Shown here: positions 38,333-47,359 of the stretch, in pieces
How positions within the stretch are numbered: the stretch's first letter is position 1
Layout: every line of letters starts with the position of its first letter
DNA from: Candidatus Bathyarchaeota archaeon
GTDB lineage: Archaea; Thermoproteota; Bathyarchaeia; Bathyarchaeales; Bathycorpusculaceae
NCBI GenBank assembly: GCA_018396615.1
Contig: JAGTQT010000006.1
Span: 1 to 51,794, forward strand
Direction: 5' to 3'
DNA: 51,794 bases
The notes under the pieces: model-generated
What the model was told of the DNA's origin: nothing
Database searches by the model: none
Seen by the model: the letters and a program-made list of their open reading frames with translations, nothing else
Translations under genes and position numbers: made by a program

Positions 38333-39700
38333 ATGTTTACTTCAAGGCGCTTGTTCGGAACTAATGGCATAAGGGGAATTGTCAACAGGGAACTTACATG
38401 TGAAAAAACAGCCAAAATTGGATGCGCAATAGGAACCTACTTCAAAAAAGGAAGCCTAATCGTAGGATACGATGCAAGAACAAGCGGACCAATGCTTACC
38501 GACGCAGTAACCTCAGGACTTATCGCCGCAGGCTGCAACGTGCTGCATGCTGGAATGGCGCCCACGCCCACACTGCAATATGCAGTAAAAAAACATCAAG
38601 CGGACGGCGCCGTCATAGTAACGGCTTCTCATAACCCACCTGAGTATAATGGAATCAAAGTAGTTTGGAACGATGGCATCGAACTTTCAAGAGAGCAGGA
38701 AATCGAGATAGAGAACATATTTTTCGATGAAAAAACCCGCTATGCTGATTGGGACAAGATTGGATCTGTCCGCAGCTTACCCTCGATAATTGACGAGTAC
38801 GTTGACGCAATCAAACAGCACGTAGACACAGCCAAAATCGCTGTGAAACATTACCATGTCGTTGTTGATGCAGCAAACAGCGTAGGCAGTTTAGCAACGC
38901 CTCGTTTGCTTCGAGAGCTTGGCTGCAAAGTCACAACGATAAACGCAAATATTGATGGAACATTTCCTGGAAGGCTTCCTGAGCCGCGTCCGGAGAATCT
39001 TGTCGAGCTTTCATCGGTCGTGCGAGCTGTTAAGGCTGATTTGGGTGTGGCTTTTGACGGAGACGCGGACCGGTCAGTTTTTGCTGATGAAACCGGAGAA
39101 ATTCATTGGGGAGACAAAACCTTCGCCCTTGTTGCGAAAGATTTCTTACAAACTCATAAAGGAGAAAAAATAGTTACTCCTATTAGTTCCTCAACTTTGA
39201 TCAAGGATGTTGCTGACGCCTTTCACGGTGAACTTGTGTGGACTAGGGTTGGAAGTGTAACCGTCTCGCAAACCATGAAAAAACTGAAAGCGAAGCTTGG
39301 AGGAGAGGAAAACGGTGGAATTTTCTACGGTGCCCATCAACCTGTTAGAGACGGAGCTATGGCGACAGCTTTAATCTTGAATCTTATGGCAAAAACTGGA
39401 AAGAAACTTTCAACACTGCTTAGTGAGCTTCCCAAGTACTATATTGAAAAAGGTAAAGTTCCATGCCCAGAAAGCCTTAAAGAAAAAGCTTTGAAAAGAC
39501 TTGCGGAAGACGTAAAACACCTTAATCCAAACACTATTGACGGAATAAAACTATGGTTTACCGACAAAAGCGCTATATTGATACGTCCAAGCGGCACCGA
39601 GCCGGTATTCCGACTTTATGCTGAAGCTAAAACCAGCAAAAAAGCAGCGAAACTTGTAAACGAGTACACTTCAAAGCTTAAAAAATGCTTAACCATCTAG
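38333..39700 (+). CDS. glmM: Phosphohexomutase (phosphoglucosamine mutase-like)
   Basis: LFGTNGIRGIVN, VTASHNPPEYNGIKVV, AFDGDADRSVFAD, GGEENGGIFYG, LIRPSGTEPVFRLYAEA. Confidence 0.9.
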   Translation: MFTSRRLFGTNGIRGIVNRELTCEKTAKIGCAIGTYFKKGSLIVGYDARTSGPMLTDAVTSGLIAAGCNVLHAGMAPTPTLQYAVKKHQADGAVIVTASHNPPEYNGIKVVWNDGIELSREQEIEIENIFFDEKTRYADWDKIGSVRSLPSIIDEYVDAIKQHVDTAKIAVKHYHVVVDAANSVGSLATPRLLRELGCKVTTINANIDGTFPGRLPEPRPENLVELSSVVRAVKADLGVAFDGDADRSVFADETGEIHWGDKTFALVAKDFLQTHKGEKIVTPISSSTLIKDVADAFHGELVWTRVGSVTVSQTMKKLKAKLGGEENGGIFYGAHQPVRDGAMATALILNLMAKTGKKLSTLLSELPKYYIEKGKVPCPESLKEKALKRLAEDVKHLNPNTIDGIKLWFTDKSAILIRPSGTEPVFRLYAEAKTSKKAAKLVNEYTSKLKKCLTI

Positions 39701-39742
39701 AAGGCTAGAGCTCCAGAGCAATATATAGGGGGGTATCAGCAA

Positions 39743-41116
39743 ATGCTTTCACCAATGCTGCAGATAAAACCTGAAGACATCAACACACATGAAAAAAGAG
39801 GCAAGTACACCATAAGCGTCATAGATGATGGACTAACAGGGATCTTCCATGCCTACTTTTTCGCTGAAGCAGGATTCAAGGTATTTTTCATAGAGCTTGA
39901 ACAGACGCTAGTTGATCGGATAATGAAGGGAGCCATTTTTTTTCCAGAGCCAAATATTGAAAAAAAAGTGAAAAACCATATTCGATCTTCATACATCACC
40001 GTCACTCATGACGTTAAAAATGCAGTTTCACAAAGCGACGTTATCATCATCACAACACCAGTAAAAATTGATGAGAAAAAAAGACCTGACTACACACAAA
40101 TCAAAAACCTGTGCAAACAAATAGGCACATACTTACAGAAGGGTGCGCTCGTCATTATCGCAACAACTGTAGGAATAAGCTTAACAGATGAAGTAATCAA
40201 AAAAATCATCGAAGATACATCAGGGTTCAAGGTTGGAAGCGACATAGGCTTGGCGTACAGCCCCTACACCATTCCACTTAGTGCAACCCCGATGGAAACA
40301 CAACCGCGCATAGTTGCTGCAGACGATGAACTCAGTCTCAGCGCATCAGCTACCATCCTTGAAGCGATTATGCCTAAGAATCTTAGAAAAGTGAAGTACA
40401 TCAAAACTGCAGAGGTTGCATTGCTTTTTAAAGCCGCTCAAGGAAACGTGGAATCCGCGCTTAACAATGAGCTTGCAGCGTTCTGCGAAAAGGCCAAAGT
40501 AGACTTTCTGGAAGCAAGCGAAATCGTAAATCTGCTTCACTACAGTAAACTTGCGGTTCCAACATTTTCCGGCATAGAAAACTGGAAAGAAACAAGCATG
40601 CTTCTTGAAGACTCCGAAAACCTCGGCATCCCGCTTAGAATTACTAGAGCTAGTCAAAGCATAAATGAAGAACTCGTACGCCGCATAGTCAACTTGGTAA
40701 AGGACGCGTTACACAGCAGCAACAAAACAATGCGAAGAGCAAGAGTCACGTTGCTCGGGCTCTCTCCAACTCCGGACAAAAAAATTAGCCCAAGTAAGAA
40801 AGTAAACGAGCTCATCAAGACCATGGAAAAAAGAGGAATAAGACTAAGCATCTACGATCCCTACTTCACAAAAGACGAACTTGCCGACTTCCAGAAACAT
40901 GTCAAAAAAACACTAAACGAAGCTTTAGAAGGCGCTGACTGCATAATAATAATAACCGCACACACGCAATTCCGGCGCCTTGATCTAAAAAAACTGAAAA
41001 TCTTAATGCGCACACCAGCCACAATAGTTGACCTGCAGGCAGTGTTTGACCCCCGCAAAGTTGAAAAAGAAGGCTTTATATATCGCGGCTTAGGTCGCGG
41101 AGTCTGGACACGATGA
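39743..41116 (+). CDS. UDP-glucose/GDP-mannose (or UDP-ManNAc) dehydrogenase-like protein, divergent
   Basis: Overall UDPGDH architecture (VIIITTPVKIDEKKRPDYTQIKNLCKQIG, KTAEVALLFKAAQGNVESALNNELAAFCEKA, VTLLGLSP..., C-terminal domain), but catalytic GxCxPxD motif not found. Confidence 0.8.
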   Translation: MLSPMLQIKPEDINTHEKRGKYTISVIDDGLTGIFHAYFFAEAGFKVFFIELEQTLVDRIMKGAIFFPEPNIEKKVKNHIRSSYITVTHDVKNAVSQSDVIIITTPVKIDEKKRPDYTQIKNLCKQIGTYLQKGALVIIATTVGISLTDEVIKKIIEDTSGFKVGSDIGLAYSPYTIPLSATPMETQPRIVAADDELSLSASATILEAIMPKNLRKVKYIKTAEVALLFKAAQGNVESALNNELAAFCEKAKVDFLEASEIVNLLHYSKLAVPTFSGIENWKETSMLLEDSENLGIPLRITRASQSINEELVRRIVNLVKDALHSSNKTMRRARVTLLGLSPTPDKKISPSKKVNELIKTMEKRGIRLSIYDPYFTKDELADFQKHVKKTLNEALEGADCIIIITAHTQFRRLDLKKLKILMRTPATIVDLQAVFDPRKVEKEGFIYRGLGRGVWTR

Positions 41117-42060
41117 AAAAACTCGGCGTAGCCGTCATCGGCACAGGTTTCTGGGGCAAAAATCACGCAAGAGTCTACAAAGAGCTAGAAGAAACAGAGC
41201 TCCTCGCTGTTTGCGACATCGATGCTGGAAGAGCAAAAGCAGTGGCTCAGCAATTTGGAGTCAAACATTATTCAAAGCCGTCACAAATGCTGAAAAACAA
41301 AGAAATCGATGCTGTCAGCATATGCACTTGGTCAACAGTTCTTGCAAAAGAAGCTCTGAGAGCACTAGACGCTGGAAAACACGTTTTAGTCGAAAAACCA
41401 ATGGCAGCAAACACGAAACAAGCAGAAAAACTCGTACAAATAGCGGAAAAAGAGAGACTTCACCTCTCTGTAGGTTTTTTGATGAGGTTCATTCCTGGAT
41501 TACAGCACATAAAGGGCGCAGCAGCCAAAAAAACTATAGGCGAACTCGTGTGCGCCACTGCAAAAAGAGTTTCCCAATGGCCTGAAAGAATAGGAGATGT
41601 CGGCGTAGTAAAAGACACCGCTATTCACGACATAGATGTCGTCGCATATCTTTTCAGCGAAGAACCAGTTGCAATTTACGCAAAAACTGGCAACATGATG
41701 AATCGCAAGTTTGAGGATTACGCACAGATAATGCTCACTTTTGAAGAAGGAAAAACCGCGTTTATTGAATCAAACTGGCTTACTCCATACAAAACCAGAA
41801 CCCTCGAGGTTACTGGAAGCGCAGCGATAATGAAGCTGGATTACATTACACAAGAGTTGACCGTTGAAACTGAAAAAGAAACGGTTCAGCCAAGATACCC
41901 TATAAAGGAGCCATTGAAACTTGAACTACAGCACTTCGCTAACTGCATCCTCAAAAAAGAAAAACCGCTGATAACCGGAACAGACGGCGTAAAAGCTCTA
42001 AGAATAGCAGAGGCAGCTCTAAGATCTTCAGTAACAGGCAAAGCTATAAAGCTTAAATGA
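41113..42060 (+). CDS. Gfo/Idh/MocA family oxidoreductase
   Basis: LGVAVIGTGFWGKNHARVYKELEETELLAVCDID, AGKHVLVEKPMAANTKQAEKLV, DTAIHDIDVVAYLF. ATGA overlap with previous gene. Confidence 0.94.
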   Translation: MKKLGVAVIGTGFWGKNHARVYKELEETELLAVCDIDAGRAKAVAQQFGVKHYSKPSQMLKNKEIDAVSICTWSTVLAKEALRALDAGKHVLVEKPMAANTKQAEKLVQIAEKERLHLSVGFLMRFIPGLQHIKGAAAKKTIGELVCATAKRVSQWPERIGDVGVVKDTAIHDIDVVAYLFSEEPVAIYAKTGNMMNRKFEDYAQIMLTFEEGKTAFIESNWLTPYKTRTLEVTGSAAIMKLDYITQELTVETEKETVQPRYPIKEPLKLELQHFANCILKKEKPLITGTDGVKALRIAEAALRSSVTGKAIKLK

Positions 42061-42064
42061 AAAA

Positions 42065-42352
42065 TCATTTGCTCTGTTTACCCTTACCCAGACAGAATGG
42101 CTTGCCCTCGAAAAGTATTTTTTCAGGAACTTTTTCTTTCCATTTTTCCAGAAAAGGCAAATCCTCTTTTTCTTTCCGCAGCTCATCCGGCAGCATCTCA
42201 GGTATCGCTTCCCTTATAGGATACCATCTTAGACATTTTGGGCAGACAATTAGCCCTTCCTCAATTTCATCCCTTTCGCCAAAAACATGCAGTTCGAGCG
42301 GATGAGACTTGTCAATCGGGCAAGCCAATATGCCCATAAGCTTCTTTTTCAC
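42065..42352 (-). CDS. Trm112-family methyltransferase partner protein
   Basis: KKLMGILACPIDKSHPLELHVFGERDEIEEGLIVCPKCLRWYPIREAIPEMLPDELR; GTG at 42352 likely start (frame open to 42388). Confidence 0.88.
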   Translation of the reverse strand: MKKKLMGILACPIDKSHPLELHVFGERDEIEEGLIVCPKCLRWYPIREAIPEMLPDELRKEKEDLPFLEKWKEKVPEKILFEGKPFCLGKGKQSK

Positions 42353-42392
42353 CTTCCAGCCACCACATAACCGATAGCCAAACACCATCTTA

Positions 42393-43256
42393 TTAAACTT
42401 TAAGATTCGGTTTAATTGCTACATCTAAAACCACTTGATACCAGTTTGGACCAGTTGACCTAACAACACGCCCAGAAGAAAAATGGAAACGAGCTCCAAT
42501 GTCACGAAGCCGCTCAGCAACTTTCCGCTCTACCTTTGCTACTGGGCTCTCATCTTTACCACAGTGCACAAAATCGTAGTAGTGTATCCATCCACCCCTT
42601 TCTTTAAGAGACAGCAATGCATACGGCAAGTAATCCAAAGCCTTTTCAGGCAGAGGCATCAAAACTCGATCTGCCACATGTTTCAATCTTGTTTCAATTA
42701 CTTCTTTTGAGTCACCACGAATGGAAATCACTTTTCCAAAAAGTCCATTCATACTTACGTTACTTTGCATGTACTGGACCGCAACGGGGTTAACATCAAT
42801 TGAGTAAATCTTTTCCACGCCTGAGTGCTTACCAATCACTATTGAAAAGCAGCCCACACCGGCAAACATGTTCACCACAATCTCACCGTCTTTAACCTGT
42901 CTTGCAATACGCATCCTTTCGTAGTGAAGCCTAGGTGAAAAGTAGCATTTTTCAATATCAACCTGAAAAACGCAACCATATTCCCTGTGAAAGGTCACTG
43001 TCTTTTCGATACCGGCAACATATTTTAGCCTTCGAAGGCGAAACTCCCCATGAACAGCGCCTGACTGGGCAAGCACGGTTTTGACATTTTTATGGATCTT
43101 CATAATTGCTTCGGCAATTTCCAGAGAGTAGTTTACCGTTTTTTCTGTGAGGCGCACTATGGCAATATCGCCTATTACGTCATAAGAATCATAGATACCT
43201 TTCAAATTTTCCGCTGAAATCTTGGCTGAAAGCGCTTGCCGCAAGCCCCTTGCCAT
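42393..43256 (-). CDS. Class I SAM methyltransferase, Trm5/Tyw2 family
   Basis: YDVIGDIAIVRL, GEFRLRRLKYVAG, FSPRLHYERMRIARQVKDGEIVVNMFAGVGCFSIVIGKHSGVEKIYSIDVNPVAVQYMQSNVSMNGL, DRVLMPLPEKALDYLPYA. Confidence 0.9.
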   Translation of the reverse strand: MARGLRQALSAKISAENLKGIYDSYDVIGDIAIVRLTEKTVNYSLEIAEAIMKIHKNVKTVLAQSGAVHGEFRLRRLKYVAGIEKTVTFHREYGCVFQVDIEKCYFSPRLHYERMRIARQVKDGEIVVNMFAGVGCFSIVIGKHSGVEKIYSIDVNPVAVQYMQSNVSMNGLFGKVISIRGDSKEVIETRLKHVADRVLMPLPEKALDYLPYALLSLKERGGWIHYYDFVHCGKDESPVAKVERKVAERLRDIGARFHFSSGRVVRSTGPNWYQVVLDVAIKPNLKV

Positions 43257-43336
43257 GTACCTCCGCTCGCTCAGGATACCTTGTTATGTCAGAAAACCTT
43301 TTAAAGTCAGGCATTCTCCTCCTACGGGGAAGACCT

Positions 43337-43501
43337 ATGGAGAAACTATCTGGAATCGTCTATGAATGTGTTAGATGCGGAGCGAAAGTTCCTTCTGACG
43401 AGTTGGAGCTTCGAGGTGGAGAGATTAAGTGTATTGTCTGCGGCTACAGAATTCTGAAAAAAGTAAAGCCTCCAGTTGTTAAGCGGCTTCAGGCTAAATA
43501 G
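43337..43501 (+). CDS. rpoP: DNA-directed RNA polymerase subunit P (Rpb12-like)
   Basis: MEKLSGIVYECVRCGAKVPSDELELRGGEIKCIVCGYRILKKVKPPVVKRLQAK, 54 aa, CxxC...CxxCGYRIL. Confidence 0.88.
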   Translation: MEKLSGIVYECVRCGAKVPSDELELRGGEIKCIVCGYRILKKVKPPVVKRLQAK

Positions 43502-43543
43502 AAAAAATTAGGCATCTGGTGAACGCGGTTCGTAATGGCGTGG

Positions 43544-43840
43544 CTAGAAGATTTCCTTTTCGCCGATTTTCCGTAAAGCTCTTCCTCGGAGTTTTATTGT
43601 TGAACCGATTACTTGTTCTGGTTCTTTTTCAACGGTTTTTCTTTTTATTGTTTCTCCGCAGATTCCTCTGGGCAGTAGCCTTCGTTTTAAGCATAAAGCA
43701 TAGGTACAGTTTGCTACGTTGCAAGATTCCTCAGTCCATCGGCACCAGACATCTTCTCGACGGTAGACTGCTGCGTTTTTTGCGCACTTAAAGGATTGAC
43801 ATGTGGGAGAGCATGTTTTTGTTTGAGCCAACATACGCAC
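43544..43840 (-). CDS. Cysteine-rich small protein of unknown function
   Basis: 98 aa with eight Cys, mostly in the first two-thirds (TKTCSPTCQSFKCAKNAAVYRREDVWCRWTEESCNVANCTYALCLKRRLLPRGICGETI). Confidence 0.65.
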   Translation of the reverse strand: MRMLAQTKTCSPTCQSFKCAKNAAVYRREDVWCRWTEESCNVANCTYALCLKRRLLPRGICGETIKRKTVEKEPEQVIGSTIKLRGRALRKIGEKEIF

Positions 43841-43915
43841 GTCCTACGAGCTCATTTGTTTAAAACTTCGTTTTGCTTCCCTAGGAATATTTTCCACGCG
43901 ATTCGATTTAAGCTT

Positions 43916-46030
43916 TTATGCGTCAGACTCTTTATTTTGGCTCTCTTTTTCAAGCTTAACGTGCTTTCTTCGCCTATAGATTTCTATTGCAAGAATCACC
44001 AACAATGATACAACAATAAGGAGTACTACGGCTAGGTGACTTGTCTCGACCAGAAAGCCCATCAGCACTATGTATTTGTCTATTTTAAACTGAAACTCCA
44101 CTGAATTGCCCTTTATGGATTGCTCGTTAATGGTAAAGGTGTTTTGAGTGTTTACCTCTGTGTGCCCAGCAAGACGCACGCTAATCTGAACAGTGTCTCC
44201 AGAGACATTATCAAACACAGCTGACCCATTAGCCAGAGTCAAGTGCGAAAACTGTGCTAGGCTCTTCAAGCGTATTGTTACGTTAACGTTTGAGATAGGT
44301 TGACCAAAGTAGTCAACGATCTTCACATGTATAGCGAAGCCGTATAGAGGACAGTTTATGGTCAGGTTGCGATTCTGGAAAATCTCCACTGTGGTTTCAT
44401 GGAGCTCTATTCCATCGGAGCCATAAACCCTGAGGCTATAGCTTCCAAAGGTACAGTTAAGAACAACCTTGCCCTGCGCATCAGTGGTTCCCTCATTTGA
44501 TAATCCGCCGACAAGGTCTCTAACCCTAACTCGCGCATTAACTACGGGTTGCCCGCTTACGCCTGTAACGTTAGCTTGCAATTTCAGCACAGGACAAGTA
44601 ATTGTGACGTTAAACCATGGAATCGCTGAACCATTTACAAGCAGCGTCGGGATCGTCGTGACATTAAATGATCGGCCATAGCGGGAAGCATTCAGAACAT
44701 ATGGTTTAGTAACATTTGGCAGCAGAGACCGCTCGATAACTGTGCCATTGATATCAGTAGGCACCAGCGTTTTGTTATCAGGCTTGAAGTATATTGAAAC
44801 ATCGGGAATGCGCACCAACGCTTCATTAACAACTAGCACCTTAAGATTAGTCAGTTTGCAGGTAAACTCTGTTGACGTGTCTTCAGCAACATTCACCCAT
44901 CCCGAGTCAACCTTAGCATTTTTGAAATAGGCTTCATAAGTGTAGTTGCCAATCTCAAGAAGGGTAGAACAGAAACCGCTGGAATCACTAGTCACGTTAA
45001 GCAAAGAGACACCGCGCTCAAAAAGACGGACAGCCACGCCTGAGACAAGATCCTGGGCAAGGTTTCTAGTAGTCATGTTTACATTAAACCCTGGAACTGT
45101 GAATGCTTGAGCGTCAACAGGGGTTTTTTTAGTCTTGTTAACTGTTGAGACGGAAGTGATATTAAGGTTGTAGGTGCCGATTGACGCATTAAAGGGGACA
45201 GCCCAGGTGGTGTGAACTATTCCGCCTTCGCCGGCAGTTACGTTCACTGAGTAAACAAGCTTTGAACCTAAAGTAATTCGTACCGCCACATTTTCTGTCT
45301 GGTTATAACCAGCTGCTTTGATGTCCACATTCTGAAAACGGTGATATTGAGTAAAGTTAGTCAGCCCTACAGAAAAGGTATCCGTAGCCAGCGTCTTGTT
45401 AAAAGCAACGGTGTAAGTGCCTATGAAGTTCGTATTTGCTGTCCCAGTGAAACTTGCTGGATACAGTGTTGTCAGGTTCAATGCTGTTCCAGTATTTGTT
45501 GTGTTGGAAAGTTTCACAAGTGCAAAATAGGTTTGATTTGCCGGAGTCTTCACCGTAATGTTCGCAACATAAACCGTGTTCGCCACACCACCAGTCAAGT
45601 TTACGTTCACTTCTACTGAATCACTTTGCTGCAGCTGTCTAGGGGCTTCTGGAGCTTTTACCTTAAGATAATAAGTGCTCTGTATGTACAACCACGTGGT
45701 AGCGTTAATATTTGCTAAGATATCACGCAAAATCAAAGTGTAGTTTCCACGTGGAACAGGCGGAACAATGAACGTTACGCTAACGTTATTCTGCGTCGCG
45801 GTTGTTTCATTAACCAGCCGTTCTCCAAACCAGACTTGACAAGCACCGTTAGTAGTGTTTATAGTGCCGCCAATCTGTGCCTTAACGCCAACGCGGGCAT
45901 AGTGGTCTATAGGAGAGACAAAAGTGATCGCTACATCTGCGGCTTTAACATGGAGAAAAAGCATGCTAGAACACGTTAACGCCATTATTAACGCGCATAT
46001 AAGAATGAATGAACACCCTTTTTGTCTCAA
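43916..46030 (-). CDS. Large secreted/cell-surface protein with repeated Ig-like domains and C-terminal TM anchor
   Basis: N-terminal signal-like segment (FILICALIMALTCSSMLFLHVKAA), Ig/CarboxypepD_reg-like modules (GFCSTLLEIGNYTYEAYF, GQPVVNARVRVRDLVGG..TDAQGKVVLNCTFGSYSLRVYG, GQPISNVNVTIRLK), many N-x-S/T sites, C-terminal TM and basic tail. Confidence 0.85.
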   Translation of the reverse strand: MRQKGCSFILICALIMALTCSSMLFLHVKAADVAITFVSPIDHYARVGVKAQIGGTINTTNGACQVWFGERLVNETTATQNNVSVTFIVPPVPRGNYTLILRDILANINATTWLYIQSTYYLKVKAPEAPRQLQQSDSVEVNVNLTGGVANTVYVANITVKTPANQTYFALVKLSNTTNTGTALNLTTLYPASFTGTANTNFIGTYTVAFNKTLATDTFSVGLTNFTQYHRFQNVDIKAAGYNQTENVAVRITLGSKLVYSVNVTAGEGGIVHTTWAVPFNASIGTYNLNITSVSTVNKTKKTPVDAQAFTVPGFNVNMTTRNLAQDLVSGVAVRLFERGVSLLNVTSDSSGFCSTLLEIGNYTYEAYFKNAKVDSGWVNVAEDTSTEFTCKLTNLKVLVVNEALVRIPDVSIYFKPDNKTLVPTDINGTVIERSLLPNVTKPYVLNASRYGRSFNVTTIPTLLVNGSAIPWFNVTITCPVLKLQANVTGVSGQPVVNARVRVRDLVGGLSNEGTTDAQGKVVLNCTFGSYSLRVYGSDGIELHETTVEIFQNRNLTINCPLYGFAIHVKIVDYFGQPISNVNVTIRLKSLAQFSHLTLANGSAVFDNVSGDTVQISVRLAGHTEVNTQNTFTINEQSIKGNSVEFQFKIDKYIVLMGFLVETSHLAVVLLIVVSLLVILAIEIYRRRKHVKLEKESQNKESDA

Positions 46031-46251
46031 ATCAGCTCGACTCCCTACAGATTTTCATGATAGTGTAACATCTACTGCTAAGGGAGCATTTTAAACTTTA
46101 CCATTCCACATTTGTTTTCCATCTCCAGTTTTGACCTTGGAGCATCAAAAACAGAAAGGAACCTCTGAACACCCATTTCTTTGAAAACATGAAAAAGAAA
46201 AACAAACCAGCGTCAGTTGCCCCATGCTAACCAAAAAGATTTATCACTGTA

Positions 46252-47352
46252 TTAGAAAGGTTCAGACAAACCGATCTGTTTACCTATGGATTGCAGATCA
46301 GCAGCTACTTTAGCATTTAACGGAACCCCATGCTTTGCCAAGTATTCAGATTTTTCAAACTCTTTTTCGCCATGAATATATATGCGGTCAGCACCAGCGG
46401 CTTTTGGAGAATTTTTTAGACGCTGAATCAAGTCGTCCATGTCATGTTTGAACTCCTCTTTTGAACGAAAAGCGTCGATGCGTATTGCACCAAAAAAATG
46501 CCCCAAGCCAGAGGGCAAAGGCTTTCCTTCAGAATTTTTCGGGTAAACTTTGTTAGCATACAAAGCGCCTGGCAACACTGCGCTGAAGATTTCTACTGCT
46601 AGGGCTAGACCATAGCCTTTATGTCCACCTGACTCTTCTAGCGAGCCGCCTAGTGGAAGTAAGCCACCACCTGCTCTCTTTATTATGTTTTGGAGGACTC
46701 TTGTGGGATTGGTTGTTGCTATGCCGTTTTCGTCTGTAGCCCATGATGGAGGAATTTCTTTTTCTAGCCTAGCGTAGACTTCGAGTTTTCCACGTGTTAC
46801 TGTAGCAGTGGACATGTCTAGGACGAATGGGCGTTCTTTTCCGGCTGGTATTGCGATTGCGATGGGGTTTGTGCCTAATATGGCGTCTTTGGCGAAGGTT
46901 GGTACCACGAGGACTTCGGAGTTGGTGGTGCATATGCCTATCATGTCTTCTGCTAGAGCCATCATTGCGTAGAACCCTGCGATGCCGAAGTGGTTGGAGT
47001 TTTTAACTCCGACAAAGCCGAGGAAGTGTTCACACGCTTTTGACATGGCGAGTTTCATTGCGTTGAAGGATACAGGTTGCCCTAGCCCAGCGTCAGCGTC
47101 GATCGTTGCGGTAGATGGGGTTTCGTGGATTATTCTTGGTTTCGCTTTGGGGCGCATCATGCCATTCTGTATACCGTTCACATAGCGGCTCAGCCTTGCC
47201 ACGCCATGAGAGTCTATTCCTCGAAGATCTGCCTCAACTAGTACTCGCGCTGTTATTTCTGCGTCCTCATGCGGCACTTCCAGTCTTTCTAAAACTTCCG
47301 TACAGAACGCTCTTAACTTTTCCGCAGAAACGTATAAATCGCCTTGTTCCAT
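46252..47352 (-). CDS. Ldh family (malate/L-lactate dehydrogenase-type) oxidoreductase
   Basis: DLRGIDSHGVARLSRYVNGIQNGMM, SNHFGIAGFYAMMAL, GTNPIAIAIPAG, FVLDMSTATVTRGKLE, SGGHKGYGLALAVEIFSAVLPGALY. ATG at 47352 preferred. Confidence 0.92.
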   Translation of the reverse strand: MEQGDLYVSAEKLRAFCTEVLERLEVPHEDAEITARVLVEADLRGIDSHGVARLSRYVNGIQNGMMRPKAKPRIIHETPSTATIDADAGLGQPVSFNAMKLAMSKACEHFLGFVGVKNSNHFGIAGFYAMMALAEDMIGICTTNSEVLVVPTFAKDAILGTNPIAIAIPAGKERPFVLDMSTATVTRGKLEVYARLEKEIPPSWATDENGIATTNPTRVLQNIIKRAGGGLLPLGGSLEESGGHKGYGLALAVEIFSAVLPGALYANKVYPKNSEGKPLPSGLGHFFGAIRIDAFRSKEEFKHDMDDLIQRLKNSPKAAGADRIYIHGEKEFEKSEYLAKHGVPLNAKVAADLQSIGKQIGLSEPF

Positions 47353-47359
47353 ATCCTTA

